From: Sulfurimonas sp. hsl 1-7
GTDB taxonomy: Bacteria > Campylobacterota > Campylobacteria > Campylobacterales > Sulfurimonadaceae
Assembly: GCF_030577135.1 (NCBI RefSeq)
Contig: NZ_JAUIRR010000001.1
Location: 310,001-374,000, forward strand
Reading direction: 5' to 3'
DNA length: 64,000 bases
The position numbers and the translations under genes were made by a program. The notes below the pieces were generated by a model. That model did no database searches and was not told the DNA's origin. It was given only the letters and a program-made list of their open reading frames with translations. Each line of letters begins with the position of its first letter. Within the stretch, counting starts at the first letter, position 1. Positions 8,901 through 15,746 of this stretch are shown here, one piece after another.

Positions 8901-9554
8901 AACTCTGAAGAGTATGAACTCAAAGAGATTTTAGAGTTTGAGAAAAATACTTTAGGTTTTTACGTTTCAGGTCACCCGATGGATGATTATCGTGAAGAGT
9001 TGGAGCAGTTGAAGTACTCACTCTCATCTGAGATAGAAACTATTAAAGACGGTTCATTTGCTATTTTTATTGGAAAAGTGGAAGAGATTCAAAAGAAGAT
9101 CTCTAAAAAAGGGAATCCGTTTGGAATCGTAAACCTTATGGACTTCCACGGAAATATCGATATTATGCTTTTTGAAGATAAACTCAAAGAGCTTGAAGAG
9201 ATGGATCTTGAAGAGCCTGTTGCATTTAAAGTAAAGATTACACATACAGAGATGTTTACTCGTATCGGCGTAACAAAAATTATGTCGCTTAAAGAGGCTA
9301 AAAAAGAGTGTAAAAAGGTTAAAACTGAGATACAAGAGACACCGTTAGAACCTATAAACTTGGCAGTCAGACTGAGTGAAAAGATGGATGTATTAGAAAA
9401 ACTCTATTCACTTATTCGACAAAATCCGGGAAATAGAGAACTAAAAGTAACAATCGTTTCAAAGCTTCACAATGTAGTGATTGAGTCTTCAATAAGAGTA
9501 GGGACCTCACTTATTAGTGCGCTTGACGGCAATGAATTTATAGATATTTTGTAA
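5931..9554 (+). CDS. dnaE: DNA polymerase III alpha subunit
   Basis: This 1207-residue protein is the catalytic subunit of the replicative polymerase. The PHP domain opens with HLHLHTEYSLLDG (His8, His10, His12). The C-family palm has GPGRGSAAGSLVAYAL near 401-416, the catalytic PDIDMDF motif (Asp444, Asp446) and the third acidic residue in FDFLGLKTLDVI (about Asp608). HhH, OB (about 1040-1110) and C-terminal regions follow. It starts with TTG at 5931; the protein begins at the PHP strand just as homologues do, so no upstream start is needed. An M18 aminopeptidase gene follows after 11 bases. Confidence 0.97.
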   Translation: MSKYPFTHLHLHTEYSLLDGANKLTNLVSRVKELGMTSVAMTDHGNMFGAIDFYKQMKGAGLKPIIGMEGYIHNGETMDDKSTKQRFHICLYAKNRKGYENLMYLSSKAFIEGFYYFPRINKQELREHSEGLICTSACLQGEVNWHLNLSERNLKNGAKGYDEAKRIALEYKEIFGDDFYLELMRHGIGDQLNIDEQILQISKETDIKVVATNDTHYTYPDDAQYHEAFMCIGMNKLYDDPNRMRHSVHEFYIKSPEQMAKLFADIPEALFHTQEIVDKCEEFEPIVKTPTPPNFKFTKEYAKEEGLDIDFQDDPPLPADASDEDKKKWLGAADKNDAEYFAYKCREGLEERLKIVPQERHEEYKERLEYEIDVINSMKFPGYMMIVWDFVKEAKRMGVAVGPGRGSAAGSLVAYALEITDIDPMKYDLLFERFLNPERVSMPDIDMDFMQARRGEVIDYVTRKYGRDQVAQIITFGSLLAKGVIRDVARVLDMPLSQADKMAKLIPDELGITLNGKMKGGELVEGAFQKEPKIRELVETDPQAARVWEFAKKLEGLKRNSGMHAAGVVISNEELWKKTPIYKPSGEDTFVTQYSLNYMEDVDLIKFDFLGLKTLDVIDNAKKLVKIRYGREVDWTQIDENDQKVYEMIQSGDTVGMFQIESSGMQDLNKRLKPSNFEDLIAVLALYRPGPMESGMLDDFIERKHGRKGIFYPFEEVSFDMLADTLGPTYGMIVYQEQVMQIVQTIGGMSLGGADIVRRAMGKKKVEEMEKYNKLFSQGAADQGLDYEKASKLFDLIEKFAGYGFNKSHSAAYAMVTFQTAWLKTYYPNEFMAALLTSDKDNTEKVVRYIDEVKRMGIELSPPDICDSLLEFSATEKDGQDVILFGLGAIKGVGGAAIESMLKERRENGDYKTLQDFVNRIDPSKVNKRVIESAIKAGAFDRYGFSRKALLDQIEEIVETAKKASEAKKNAMGSLFGDDAEITTVELHLKNSEEYELKEILEFEKNTLGFYVSGHPMDDYREELEQLKYSLSSEIETIKDGSFAIFIGKVEEIQKKISKKGNPFGIVNLMDFHGNIDIMLFEDKLKELEEMDLEEPVAFKVKITHTEMFTRIGVTKIMSLKEAKKECKKVKTEIQETPLEPINLAVRLSEKMDVLEKLYSLIRQNPGNRELKVTIVSKLHNVVIESSIRVGTSLISALDGNEFIDIL

Positions 9555-9565
9555 AGGGTTAAAAA

Positions 9566-10828
9566 ATGACAAAACAGGATTTTAATGAGGGATTATTAGG
9601 GTTTTTAGATGCTTCACCGACACCGTTTCATGCTACGCAAAATATGGCTGGAATGTTTTCTAATGCCGGTTTTATAGAACTTGATGAGAAAATAAAATGG
9701 AATCTTGAAGCGGGAAAAAAATATTTTGTTACAAGAAATGATTCCTCAATCATAGCTTTTACATACCCTAAAGATGCAAAAGAGTACTTAATGGTAGGAT
9801 CACACACAGACTCGCCAAATCTAAAACTCAAGCCAAACCCGATTGTAAAAGAGCATGGAATCGTTAAATTTGCAGTAGAGCCGTATGGAGGATTACTTTT
9901 AAACCCTTGGTTTGATCGTGATCTTGGACTGGCGGGACAAGTAAACTTTAGTGATAGTTCCAAAGCAATTAAAAGTGCATTGATAAATATCAATAAACCG
10001 ATTGCGATGATCCCTTCACTTGCAATTCATCTTGACGATAAAGCAAATCAAGAGAGAACTATCAACAAGCAAACAGATATTTCACCTGTAATTTCAACTA
10101 ACGAAGATTTTGATTTTGAGCTTTTTATTAAAAATGAGTTAGAGAAAACAGGGCTTAAAAATATCGAAGAGATCTATGCTTATGAGCTGAGTCTGTACGA
10201 TACGCAAAACGCTTCTTATGTAGGTCTAGAAGATGAGTTTATAGCGAGTGCAAGACTTGATAACCTGCTTTCATGTTATGTCGGAATGCTCAGTATCTGT
10301 AGCATCTCTAATGATAAACCTATGCTCTTTATTGCTAACGACCATGAAGAGGTTGGAAGCGATTCAACGAGTGGAGCAGGGGGAAGCTTTTTAGAATCTA
10401 CGTTAAAAAGAATGTTTGTAGAGTTTGATGATTATGTAGCAATGGCTAGAAGTTCCATGATGATTAGTGCTGACAATGCTCATGCTATCCATCCAAACTA
10501 TCCGGATAAACATGAACCAAATCATGCTCCATATATAAACGACGGTGTAGTAATCAAAGTCAATGCAAACCAGAGATATGCTTCAAACTCTAAGACTATC
10601 TCTACATTCTTGGCAAATGCAAAAAAAGCTGGGGTACAAACTCAAAAATTTGTAACTCGAAGCGATATGGGATGCGGTTCAACGATAGGGCCGATTACTG
10701 CTACAAAAATAGGAATAGAGACAATCGATATTGGACTTCCGACTTGGGGAATGCATTCTATCCGTGAAATGTGCGGAAGTGACGATGCCTATGAACTATA
10801 TAATATCTTAGTAGGGTTTAGTATCTAA
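9566..10828 (+). CDS. M18-family aminopeptidase
   Basis: The 420-residue protein matches the M18 (aspartyl aminopeptidase/ApeB) family of dodecameric zinc exopeptidases. Visible metal-site motifs are VGSHTDSPNLKLKP (about 77-90), ARLDNLLSC (about 228-236), the catalytic pair in NDHEEVGSDSTSGAGG (about 256-271), SADNAHAIHPNYPDKHEP (about 305-322) and the final GLPTWGMHSIREM. It has no signal peptide and acts in the cytoplasm on N-terminal residues of peptides. It follows dnaE by 11 bases and its stop codon overlaps the start of the FlgS-like kinase gene by one base, so the three may share transcripts. Confidence 0.9.
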   Translation: MTKQDFNEGLLGFLDASPTPFHATQNMAGMFSNAGFIELDEKIKWNLEAGKKYFVTRNDSSIIAFTYPKDAKEYLMVGSHTDSPNLKLKPNPIVKEHGIVKFAVEPYGGLLLNPWFDRDLGLAGQVNFSDSSKAIKSALININKPIAMIPSLAIHLDDKANQERTINKQTDISPVISTNEDFDFELFIKNELEKTGLKNIEEIYAYELSLYDTQNASYVGLEDEFIASARLDNLLSCYVGMLSICSISNDKPMLFIANDHEEVGSDSTSGAGGSFLESTLKRMFVEFDDYVAMARSSMMISADNAHAIHPNYPDKHEPNHAPYINDGVVIKVNANQRYASNSKTISTFLANAKKAGVQTQKFVTRSDMGCGSTIGPITATKIGIETIDIGLPTWGMHSIREMCGSDDAYELYNILVGFSI

Positions 10829-11817
10829 TGTCTGAGAGCATTACTGTAGAAGAACTGAACTTACTGATAGAACAGACCTATAAGGTTGAAAAGGAGTTCA
10901 CAGAGCTTAAAGAATCTTACACACATCTGCAAAACACTGTAGAGAAGGTTGTGGAGTTTCTCCCTAATGCTATCTGGATATTAAATGATGATAACAGTGT
11001 TTTTCTACAAAACTCAAAGGCAAGAGAGTTATGGAATTTACTGAAGCTTATCGAGTATCAAGAGGATGATTATGAGATCCTTTTTGAAAACCGTTCATAC
11101 ATTGTAAAAAGTTCGACCTATAAAGATAAGATGATGCTCAGTGCTACCGATATTACCGAGCAAAAGAGAAAAGAGAATCTTGCTACAATGGGGCAGATGG
11201 CGGCACACCTTTCCCATGAGATTAGAAATCCGATCGGGGCTATCTCTTTGATGAGTTCAACGCTTAAAAAAAAGGTAATCCCTGAAAATATTCCCATAGT
11301 TGAAGAGATACAAAAATCGGTTCACAGAATCGACAGGATTATAAAAGCTACTTTGATGTTTTCAAAAGGTGTAGATGCTAAAAAAGAGAGCTTTTACTTT
11401 AGTGAGCTCAAAGATGCAATGGATACATCTTTAGAGTATTACGAACACTCTAAAGAGATCAGATTCGTCTTTCCCCAAAATGATTTTTTGATCAATGGAG
11501 ATAAAGATCTTTTAGAGATGCTTTTTTCAAACTTCATCGTCAATGCAATCGATGCGATTGAAGAGGATGAAAACGATGAAGGTGTTATAGAGATCGAGTA
11601 TATCGAAGATGAGAACTTTCATAAATTTCACATAAGTGATAGCGGTGTAGCTATTAGTGATGAAGAAAATCTTTTTGAAGCATTTAAAAGTACTAAATTA
11701 AAAGGGAACGGCTTAGGACTGGTGCTCTCAAAACAGATTGCTCAGGCACATGGCGGCGATGTGTCTTTTTTAGACGGGGATAATAAAACCTTTGAAATCA
11801 AACTATCAAAATCTTAA
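10828..11817 (+). CDS. flgS: FlgS-like sensor histidine kinase (NtrB type)
   Basis: This 329-residue soluble kinase has an N-terminal helix with EQTYKVEKEF, a small PAS-like region (about 43-110, with FLPNAIWILNDDNSVFLQN), a HisKA segment with phospho-acceptor His130 in AAHLSHEIRNPIGAIS, and a HATPase domain with N-box NFIVNAIDAIEED, a degenerate G1 region and GNGLGLVLSKQIAQAHGG. Its length, lack of membrane helices and N-terminal pattern recall Campylobacter FlgS, which phosphorylates FlgR to activate sigma-54 flagellar genes. The FlgR partner is not in the window, as is usual in this phylum. The exact orthology rests on recall of family features, not on an alignment. Confidence 0.75.
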   Translation: MSESITVEELNLLIEQTYKVEKEFTELKESYTHLQNTVEKVVEFLPNAIWILNDDNSVFLQNSKARELWNLLKLIEYQEDDYEILFENRSYIVKSSTYKDKMMLSATDITEQKRKENLATMGQMAAHLSHEIRNPIGAISLMSSTLKKKVIPENIPIVEEIQKSVHRIDRIIKATLMFSKGVDAKKESFYFSELKDAMDTSLEYYEHSKEIRFVFPQNDFLINGDKDLLEMLFSNFIVNAIDAIEEDENDEGVIEIEYIEDENFHKFHISDSGVAISDEENLFEAFKSTKLKGNGLGLVLSKQIAQAHGGDVSFLDGDNKTFEIKLSKS

Positions 11818-11865
11818 TATGGAATAACATTTGCTAATATCTTAAAAAATAGATGGAGTATTGAG

Positions 11866-12189
11866 ATGCCGATAATACATGATAAAATTCTTTCTTTGCT
11901 TGAATATGTAAAAATTGATAGTGCTTCTATTGTTTGTCATTTTAGATGTAAAGAGTCAAATAAAGAGGTGATTTCGGAACTTGCATTTGAACCGTATGAT
12001 GGGAAAATTGAGATCACTTGGAAAGAGATGTTATTGCATCCAATCGAATCTTATAATAGATATTATCACACTCCAATTGTAATATATTCTCACGATACGC
12101 ACGAAACAATTGTTTTAAAAGCATTTAAAAAAGTTGCTAGTCATTTTAAATGGAATTCAGAAAAACAACAGTACGTTTGTAACGATTAG
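11866..12189 (+). CDS. Conserved hypothetical protein, 107 aa
   Basis: I do not recognise this small acidic to neutral protein. It has no signal peptide or membrane segment and reads as a mixed alpha/beta single domain: an N-terminal helix, a strand with SIVCHFRCKESNKEVISE, and a Tyr/His-rich middle (SYNRYYHTPIVIYSHDTHE). Two cysteines, Cys25 and Cys29, are spaced CHFRC, and a third is near the C-terminus. It follows the FlgS-like gene by 48 bases. Codon use looks like its neighbours. It is probably a real gene because the frame is clean and has a plausible start, but the function is unknown. Confidence 0.6.
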   Translation: MPIIHDKILSLLEYVKIDSASIVCHFRCKESNKEVISELAFEPYDGKIEITWKEMLLHPIESYNRYYHTPIVIYSHDTHETIVLKAFKKVASHFKWNSEKQQYVCND

Positions 12190-12490
12190 TTTAATAAACC
12201 TCCCAAAATCCCTCTTCTTTTACTTATTTAAACATCTCTTTTTTTTGTTTTTATCCTAGTATGCAAAAAATAAAATATATGTAATTATCAAAGCTCTTTA
12301 GGCTACTTTTATTAACTATTTCTATACAAGTTATAATCTGTAGTTAAGTTGATATCACATAAATATCACACAAAAGTTTTTGTGATAGGGAAAAATGTGA
12401 TATATAAGAAAATCTTACTTTTTTAAAGTTCAATTAAATAATTAAATGTAATACTTAAAACGAATTTTAATATAGGGGAGAAAAGAGAGA
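12190..12490. other. 301-bp intergenic region upstream of the multihaem cytochrome
   Basis: No gene is visible. The region is very AT-rich and contains the nested inverted repeat described at 12352-12403. The sequence TATAATCTG near 12332-12340 is a possible -10. The start codon at 12491 is preceded by AGGGGAGAAAAGAGAG, a strong purine-rich ribosome binding site. Confidence 0.6.
12352..12403. promoter_or_regulatory. Nested inverted repeat (TATCACA/TGTGATA) in the cytochrome leader
   Basis: Outer arms ATATCACAT (12352-12360) and ATGTGATAT (12395-12403) are perfect complements. Inner arms TATCACACAAAA (12364-12375) and TTTTTGTGATA (12377-12387) pair with one bulge. The four half-sites TATCACA/TGTGATA resemble the half-sites of CRP/FNR-family regulators. 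It may be a double operator or an RNA hairpin in the leader; the regulator is not known. Confidence 0.55.
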
Positions 12491-14875
12491 ATGAATAATA
12501 AAAAATTATTAGTATCTCTAGCTGCGTCTGTTGCATTTATGTCAATGACTGCGACTACTGCTATGGCTTATGACAAGAACCCACCGTTCAAACTCAATAA
12601 GCTAAAGAAGTATACAGAAGTTGATGCAAATGGAAAGAAAACAGTTGGTTATGAACCAAAAAATGACTACAATGTATTCATCAACTACGAACTCGGTATG
12701 CACTGTGTTGGTTTTGCTATGGATTACTGTTGTGTGATTCCACCATACAACTCAATCCAAGCTCAAGCTGTTTCATCAGGAAAGGCTGGAAAGTTACCAA
12801 AACTTTTAAGTCCGGATGATGATGTTAAATTATATTACTACACTAAAGATAACTCTTATAGTGAAGGTAATAAAATGAGATACTGGAACGTGCCGAAAGA
12901 TGCTGACATGGATGGTCACTTAGATTCTGCAGGCGATAACGTTGCAAACTATGTTTGGACACACCTTTTTATCTATAAAGATTTAGCAGGTACTATCCCA
13001 ACTGGTGCTACAGATAAAGATCGTTTACGTGTAGGTATGCAGATCCCTGTAAATATCGATGCCGGTCCTTCTGGTATGCCAATGTCTGGCGGATACCTTG
13101 AGTACGCAGGTAAAGATGGTGGTAACGTTGTAATGACTGACACACTTGTTCCACCTGTTAAAAATGTTAAACTTGTTCTTACTGCTTCACATCTTTGGGA
13201 TGCACTAGGTCTTCCTTTAACTGCATTTAACGACTCTACAAGAAGAGGTACAATCCGTTCTGTTACTGAAAAAGATTTCCAACCGTTCCAATACTCTACT
13301 GTAGAGATGCACGATAGAACTGGTAAGGGTGTTAAAAACACTGACGGTACTGATGTTTCTTATTTCGGTACAAACCCTGTAGATATTCCTAACTGTTACG
13401 CTTGTCACTCAAGAAACGGTAAAGCTGCTCAAATGGCAAGAGATGAAGGTATTACACAATCTGATGCTGAGTACAACTACTGGAAGGGTTATCCTGATGA
13501 GAGTGAATACATGGCGAGACTTTCTGAAGCAAGTATTAATATCCTTGGACTTCATGATGCTCACCACGGTACAACTTTCTTAAGTGATTACAACTCAAAA
13601 GCTTCTGGTAACAGACTTGGTAAGACTGGTATGGTAAACTGTACAGACTGTCACGGTGATAACGTTTCTGGTAACTTACAAGAGCCTCGTCCGACTGCAA
13701 CTGGTTATAAAGCTGTTAAAGCTAAGCCTCTTTCTGAAGCTATTCACGGTTTCCACTTAGCTATGGTTCCAATGCCTGACGGTGCTGGTCGTTCACAAGC
13801 ATGTCAATCTTGTCACCCGACTCACTTCCAAAACCCTAACATGAATGATGACTCTAATCCGTTTAGAGTAACAGACAGATACGGTGAGGGACGTTTTTCT
13901 AAAGGTGATATCAGAAACTCTGGTGGTGGATGTTATGTACGTCGTGATGCTCACTCTAATCCAAACGCTAAACCTCCTTTCTTCTTAAATGATTACGGTA
14001 AATGGCAATATAAAAATGTTGCTGTTAAAGATGAACATGGTAAAGACGCTGGTGAGTTAAGAGGTCTATATTGTACAAACTGTCATACAAAAGTTGCTCA
14101 AGGGTTCCAAAACTATGACAATTTAACAAACGACTCTAAACAAGAGGGTAAAACGCTAAGAAACAAATCTCTTAAAGAGATGATCGATGCTCTTGCTGGT
14201 GGTGATGCGAAAAAATTCGCAGCAATGGCTGACCCTAAATCAACTGGTGATAACGAAGTATTAAAATACTACACTGAACACAAATCAGCTACTTTAGTTA
14301 AAAATGCTGGTAAAGACGGTAAACTTGATCTTAAACCTTGGAATCATCCAGAGGGTGGAGATGTTCCGTATATCGCAGCTTCTGGTGGTAATGACTGGTG
14401 GTTAGCAGCATCTGAACCTCACTGTGCGGACTGTCACATGGCACCGTTTGTTGAGCAAGATACTGGTGGTAAATACTTCCCAATCGATTTACCGAACAAA
14501 TATTCACTTTATAGATACTCTAAAGCACACGGAGATATCGCATGTCAAACTTGTCACGAGTCTACACACGGACTTTACTCTACAAGATATGACGGTAAAG
14601 AGCGTTCTGTTGACGTAACTACACACGAACAAGCACTTCAATACTCACCGGATGGTGAATATGCTGGTCCTGTTACTTGTGCTGCATGTCACACAGTAAA
14701 CGATAAAGGTGTTCCAATGCAACTTAAAGATACTGAGTATGAAAATGATTACTGGGCTTCAGTAACATTAGCACACTTCATGAGAGGTGGAGATCAAAAA
14801 CTATCTGTTAAACAGTTAGTAGAAAAATATCCATACGACAAATCTGCTAAAGTTGTAAAAGACGGGTGGAAATAA
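12491..14875 (+). CDS. Secreted multihaem c-type cytochrome, seven CXXCH motifs
   Basis: The 794-residue protein has a signal peptide (cleavage after about TTAMA, residue 26) and seven CXXCH haem-attachment motifs starting at Cys302, Cys384, Cys438, Cys528, Cys645, Cys685 and Cys730. The first 300 residues have no CXXCH but contain ELGMHCVGFAMDYCC (Cys72, Cys80, Cys81), and Cys481 stands in GGGCYVRRDAH, which is not a standard haem motif. It is therefore a periplasmic redox enzyme or electron carrier; the large size and haem-free N-terminal domain suggest an enzyme, possibly distantly related to octahaem tetrathionate reductase or hydroxylamine oxidoreductase types, but no family is assigned. 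A CcsBA haem lyase is encoded two genes downstream. A strong terminator follows. Confidence 0.85.
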   Translation: MNNKKLLVSLAASVAFMSMTATTAMAYDKNPPFKLNKLKKYTEVDANGKKTVGYEPKNDYNVFINYELGMHCVGFAMDYCCVIPPYNSIQAQAVSSGKAGKLPKLLSPDDDVKLYYYTKDNSYSEGNKMRYWNVPKDADMDGHLDSAGDNVANYVWTHLFIYKDLAGTIPTGATDKDRLRVGMQIPVNIDAGPSGMPMSGGYLEYAGKDGGNVVMTDTLVPPVKNVKLVLTASHLWDALGLPLTAFNDSTRRGTIRSVTEKDFQPFQYSTVEMHDRTGKGVKNTDGTDVSYFGTNPVDIPNCYACHSRNGKAAQMARDEGITQSDAEYNYWKGYPDESEYMARLSEASINILGLHDAHHGTTFLSDYNSKASGNRLGKTGMVNCTDCHGDNVSGNLQEPRPTATGYKAVKAKPLSEAIHGFHLAMVPMPDGAGRSQACQSCHPTHFQNPNMNDDSNPFRVTDRYGEGRFSKGDIRNSGGGCYVRRDAHSNPNAKPPFFLNDYGKWQYKNVAVKDEHGKDAGELRGLYCTNCHTKVAQGFQNYDNLTNDSKQEGKTLRNKSLKEMIDALAGGDAKKFAAMADPKSTGDNEVLKYYTEHKSATLVKNAGKDGKLDLKPWNHPEGGDVPYIAASGGNDWWLAASEPHCADCHMAPFVEQDTGGKYFPIDLPNKYSLYRYSKAHGDIACQTCHESTHGLYSTRYDGKERSVDVTTHEQALQYSPDGEYAGPVTCAACHTVNDKGVPMQLKDTEYENDYWASVTLAHFMRGGDQKLSVKQLVEKYPYDKSAKVVKDGWK

Positions 14876-14887
14876 TCCACTCCTCTT

Positions 14888-14915
14888 AAAACTATCCCTC
14901 TCTTGGGATAGTTTT
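14888..14915 (+). terminator. Rho-independent terminator after the cytochrome gene
   Basis: AAAACTATCCC (14888-14898) pairs perfectly with GGGATAGTTTT (14905-14915) around TCTCTT, followed by ATTTTAATT. It lies 13 bases past the stop codon. Confidence 0.85.
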
Positions 14916-14994
14916 ATTTTAATTAAAGTGTATGTTTATTTATATATTTTAACTAGAATAAAATCTCCATTACGAAACAATCAAGGAAAACATA

Positions 14995-15672
14995 ATGAAT
15001 AAATATTTAAGTGCATTACTAGTAGTGTCTAGTTTAAGTAGTATAGCTTCAGCAGAGCTGGTAAAGAGTTATTTTAAAACAGGTGGACTCAAAGCAGAGA
15101 CAAACTATAGAGACGGTACACGCACTGAGACAAGAGAGGGTGTAAAGGATGGAATTGAAAAGATATATTATGAAGAGGGACCGCTCGCTTACAGTGTAAA
15201 CTATATTGATGGAAAAAGAGACGGTAAACTTACTTGGTATGATAAACAAGGACGTTTACTTGCCGAGATGTTTTACGATCACGGGAAAATGGAAGGTATA
15301 GAGAAAGCTTACTATGTAAACTCTCAGATAAAGCACCAGGTAAAATATATTAATGATAAAAAAGAGGGTGTACAAAAAGAGTATTTTGACAATGGTCAGT
15401 TGGCACTTACCGTGAATTATAAAAATAATAAAAAAGAGGGTGTGCAAAAAGAGTACACAGAAGAAGGAAAACTCTATAGTGAAGTTACATATAAAAATAA
15501 CTATAAAGAGGGATACAAAAAATGGTATGATGCCTCTGGAAATGTCATTAAAAAAGAGTTTTTTAAACAAGACAGACCTGTAGATCTTATGAAAAAAGTT
15601 CAAGCAAAAAAAGATGATCAAACAGAAATTTTCATTAAAGACATAGACTTCTCTCCTCAAAAGGCAAGATAG
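14995..15672 (+). CDS. Exported MORN/YwqK-type repeat protein
   Basis: A signal peptide (1-20, ending IASAE) is followed by about six repeats of roughly 23 residues with the pattern Y.dG..eG..k.Yy..G.l...v.Y, e.g. NYIDGKRDGKLTWYDKQG and NYKNNKKEGVQKEYTEEG. This is the MORN-variant repeat of the YwqK family, which databases often label antitoxin; there is no toxin beside it here, so that label should not be carried over. At DNA level two successive units near 15358 and 15428 are nearly identical, showing recent duplication. It sits between a multihaem cytochrome and CcsBA, each with its own spacing, so a link to the cell envelope or cytochrome assembly is only positional. Confidence 0.75.
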   Translation: MNKYLSALLVVSSLSSIASAELVKSYFKTGGLKAETNYRDGTRTETREGVKDGIEKIYYEEGPLAYSVNYIDGKRDGKLTWYDKQGRLLAEMFYDHGKMEGIEKAYYVNSQIKHQVKYINDKKEGVQKEYFDNGQLALTVNYKNNKKEGVQKEYTEEGKLYSEVTYKNNYKEGYKKWYDASGNVIKKEFFKQDRPVDLMKKVQAKKDDQTEIFIKDIDFSPQKAR

Positions 15673-15746
15673 GCTGATTTAAAGCCATTTTGCTACCATC
15701 CGTTATCTTTACTTTATTAGAATAACTTTTTTAAAAGGATAAAAAT

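Noticed and set aside
12973-13341. 122-codon minus-strand frame inside the cytochrome gene
   Set aside because: It is antisense to a gene with seven haem motifs and has no protein features.
14995-15672. Antitoxin label for the YwqK-type repeat protein
   Set aside because: It has a signal peptide, so it is exported, and no toxin gene lies beside it.
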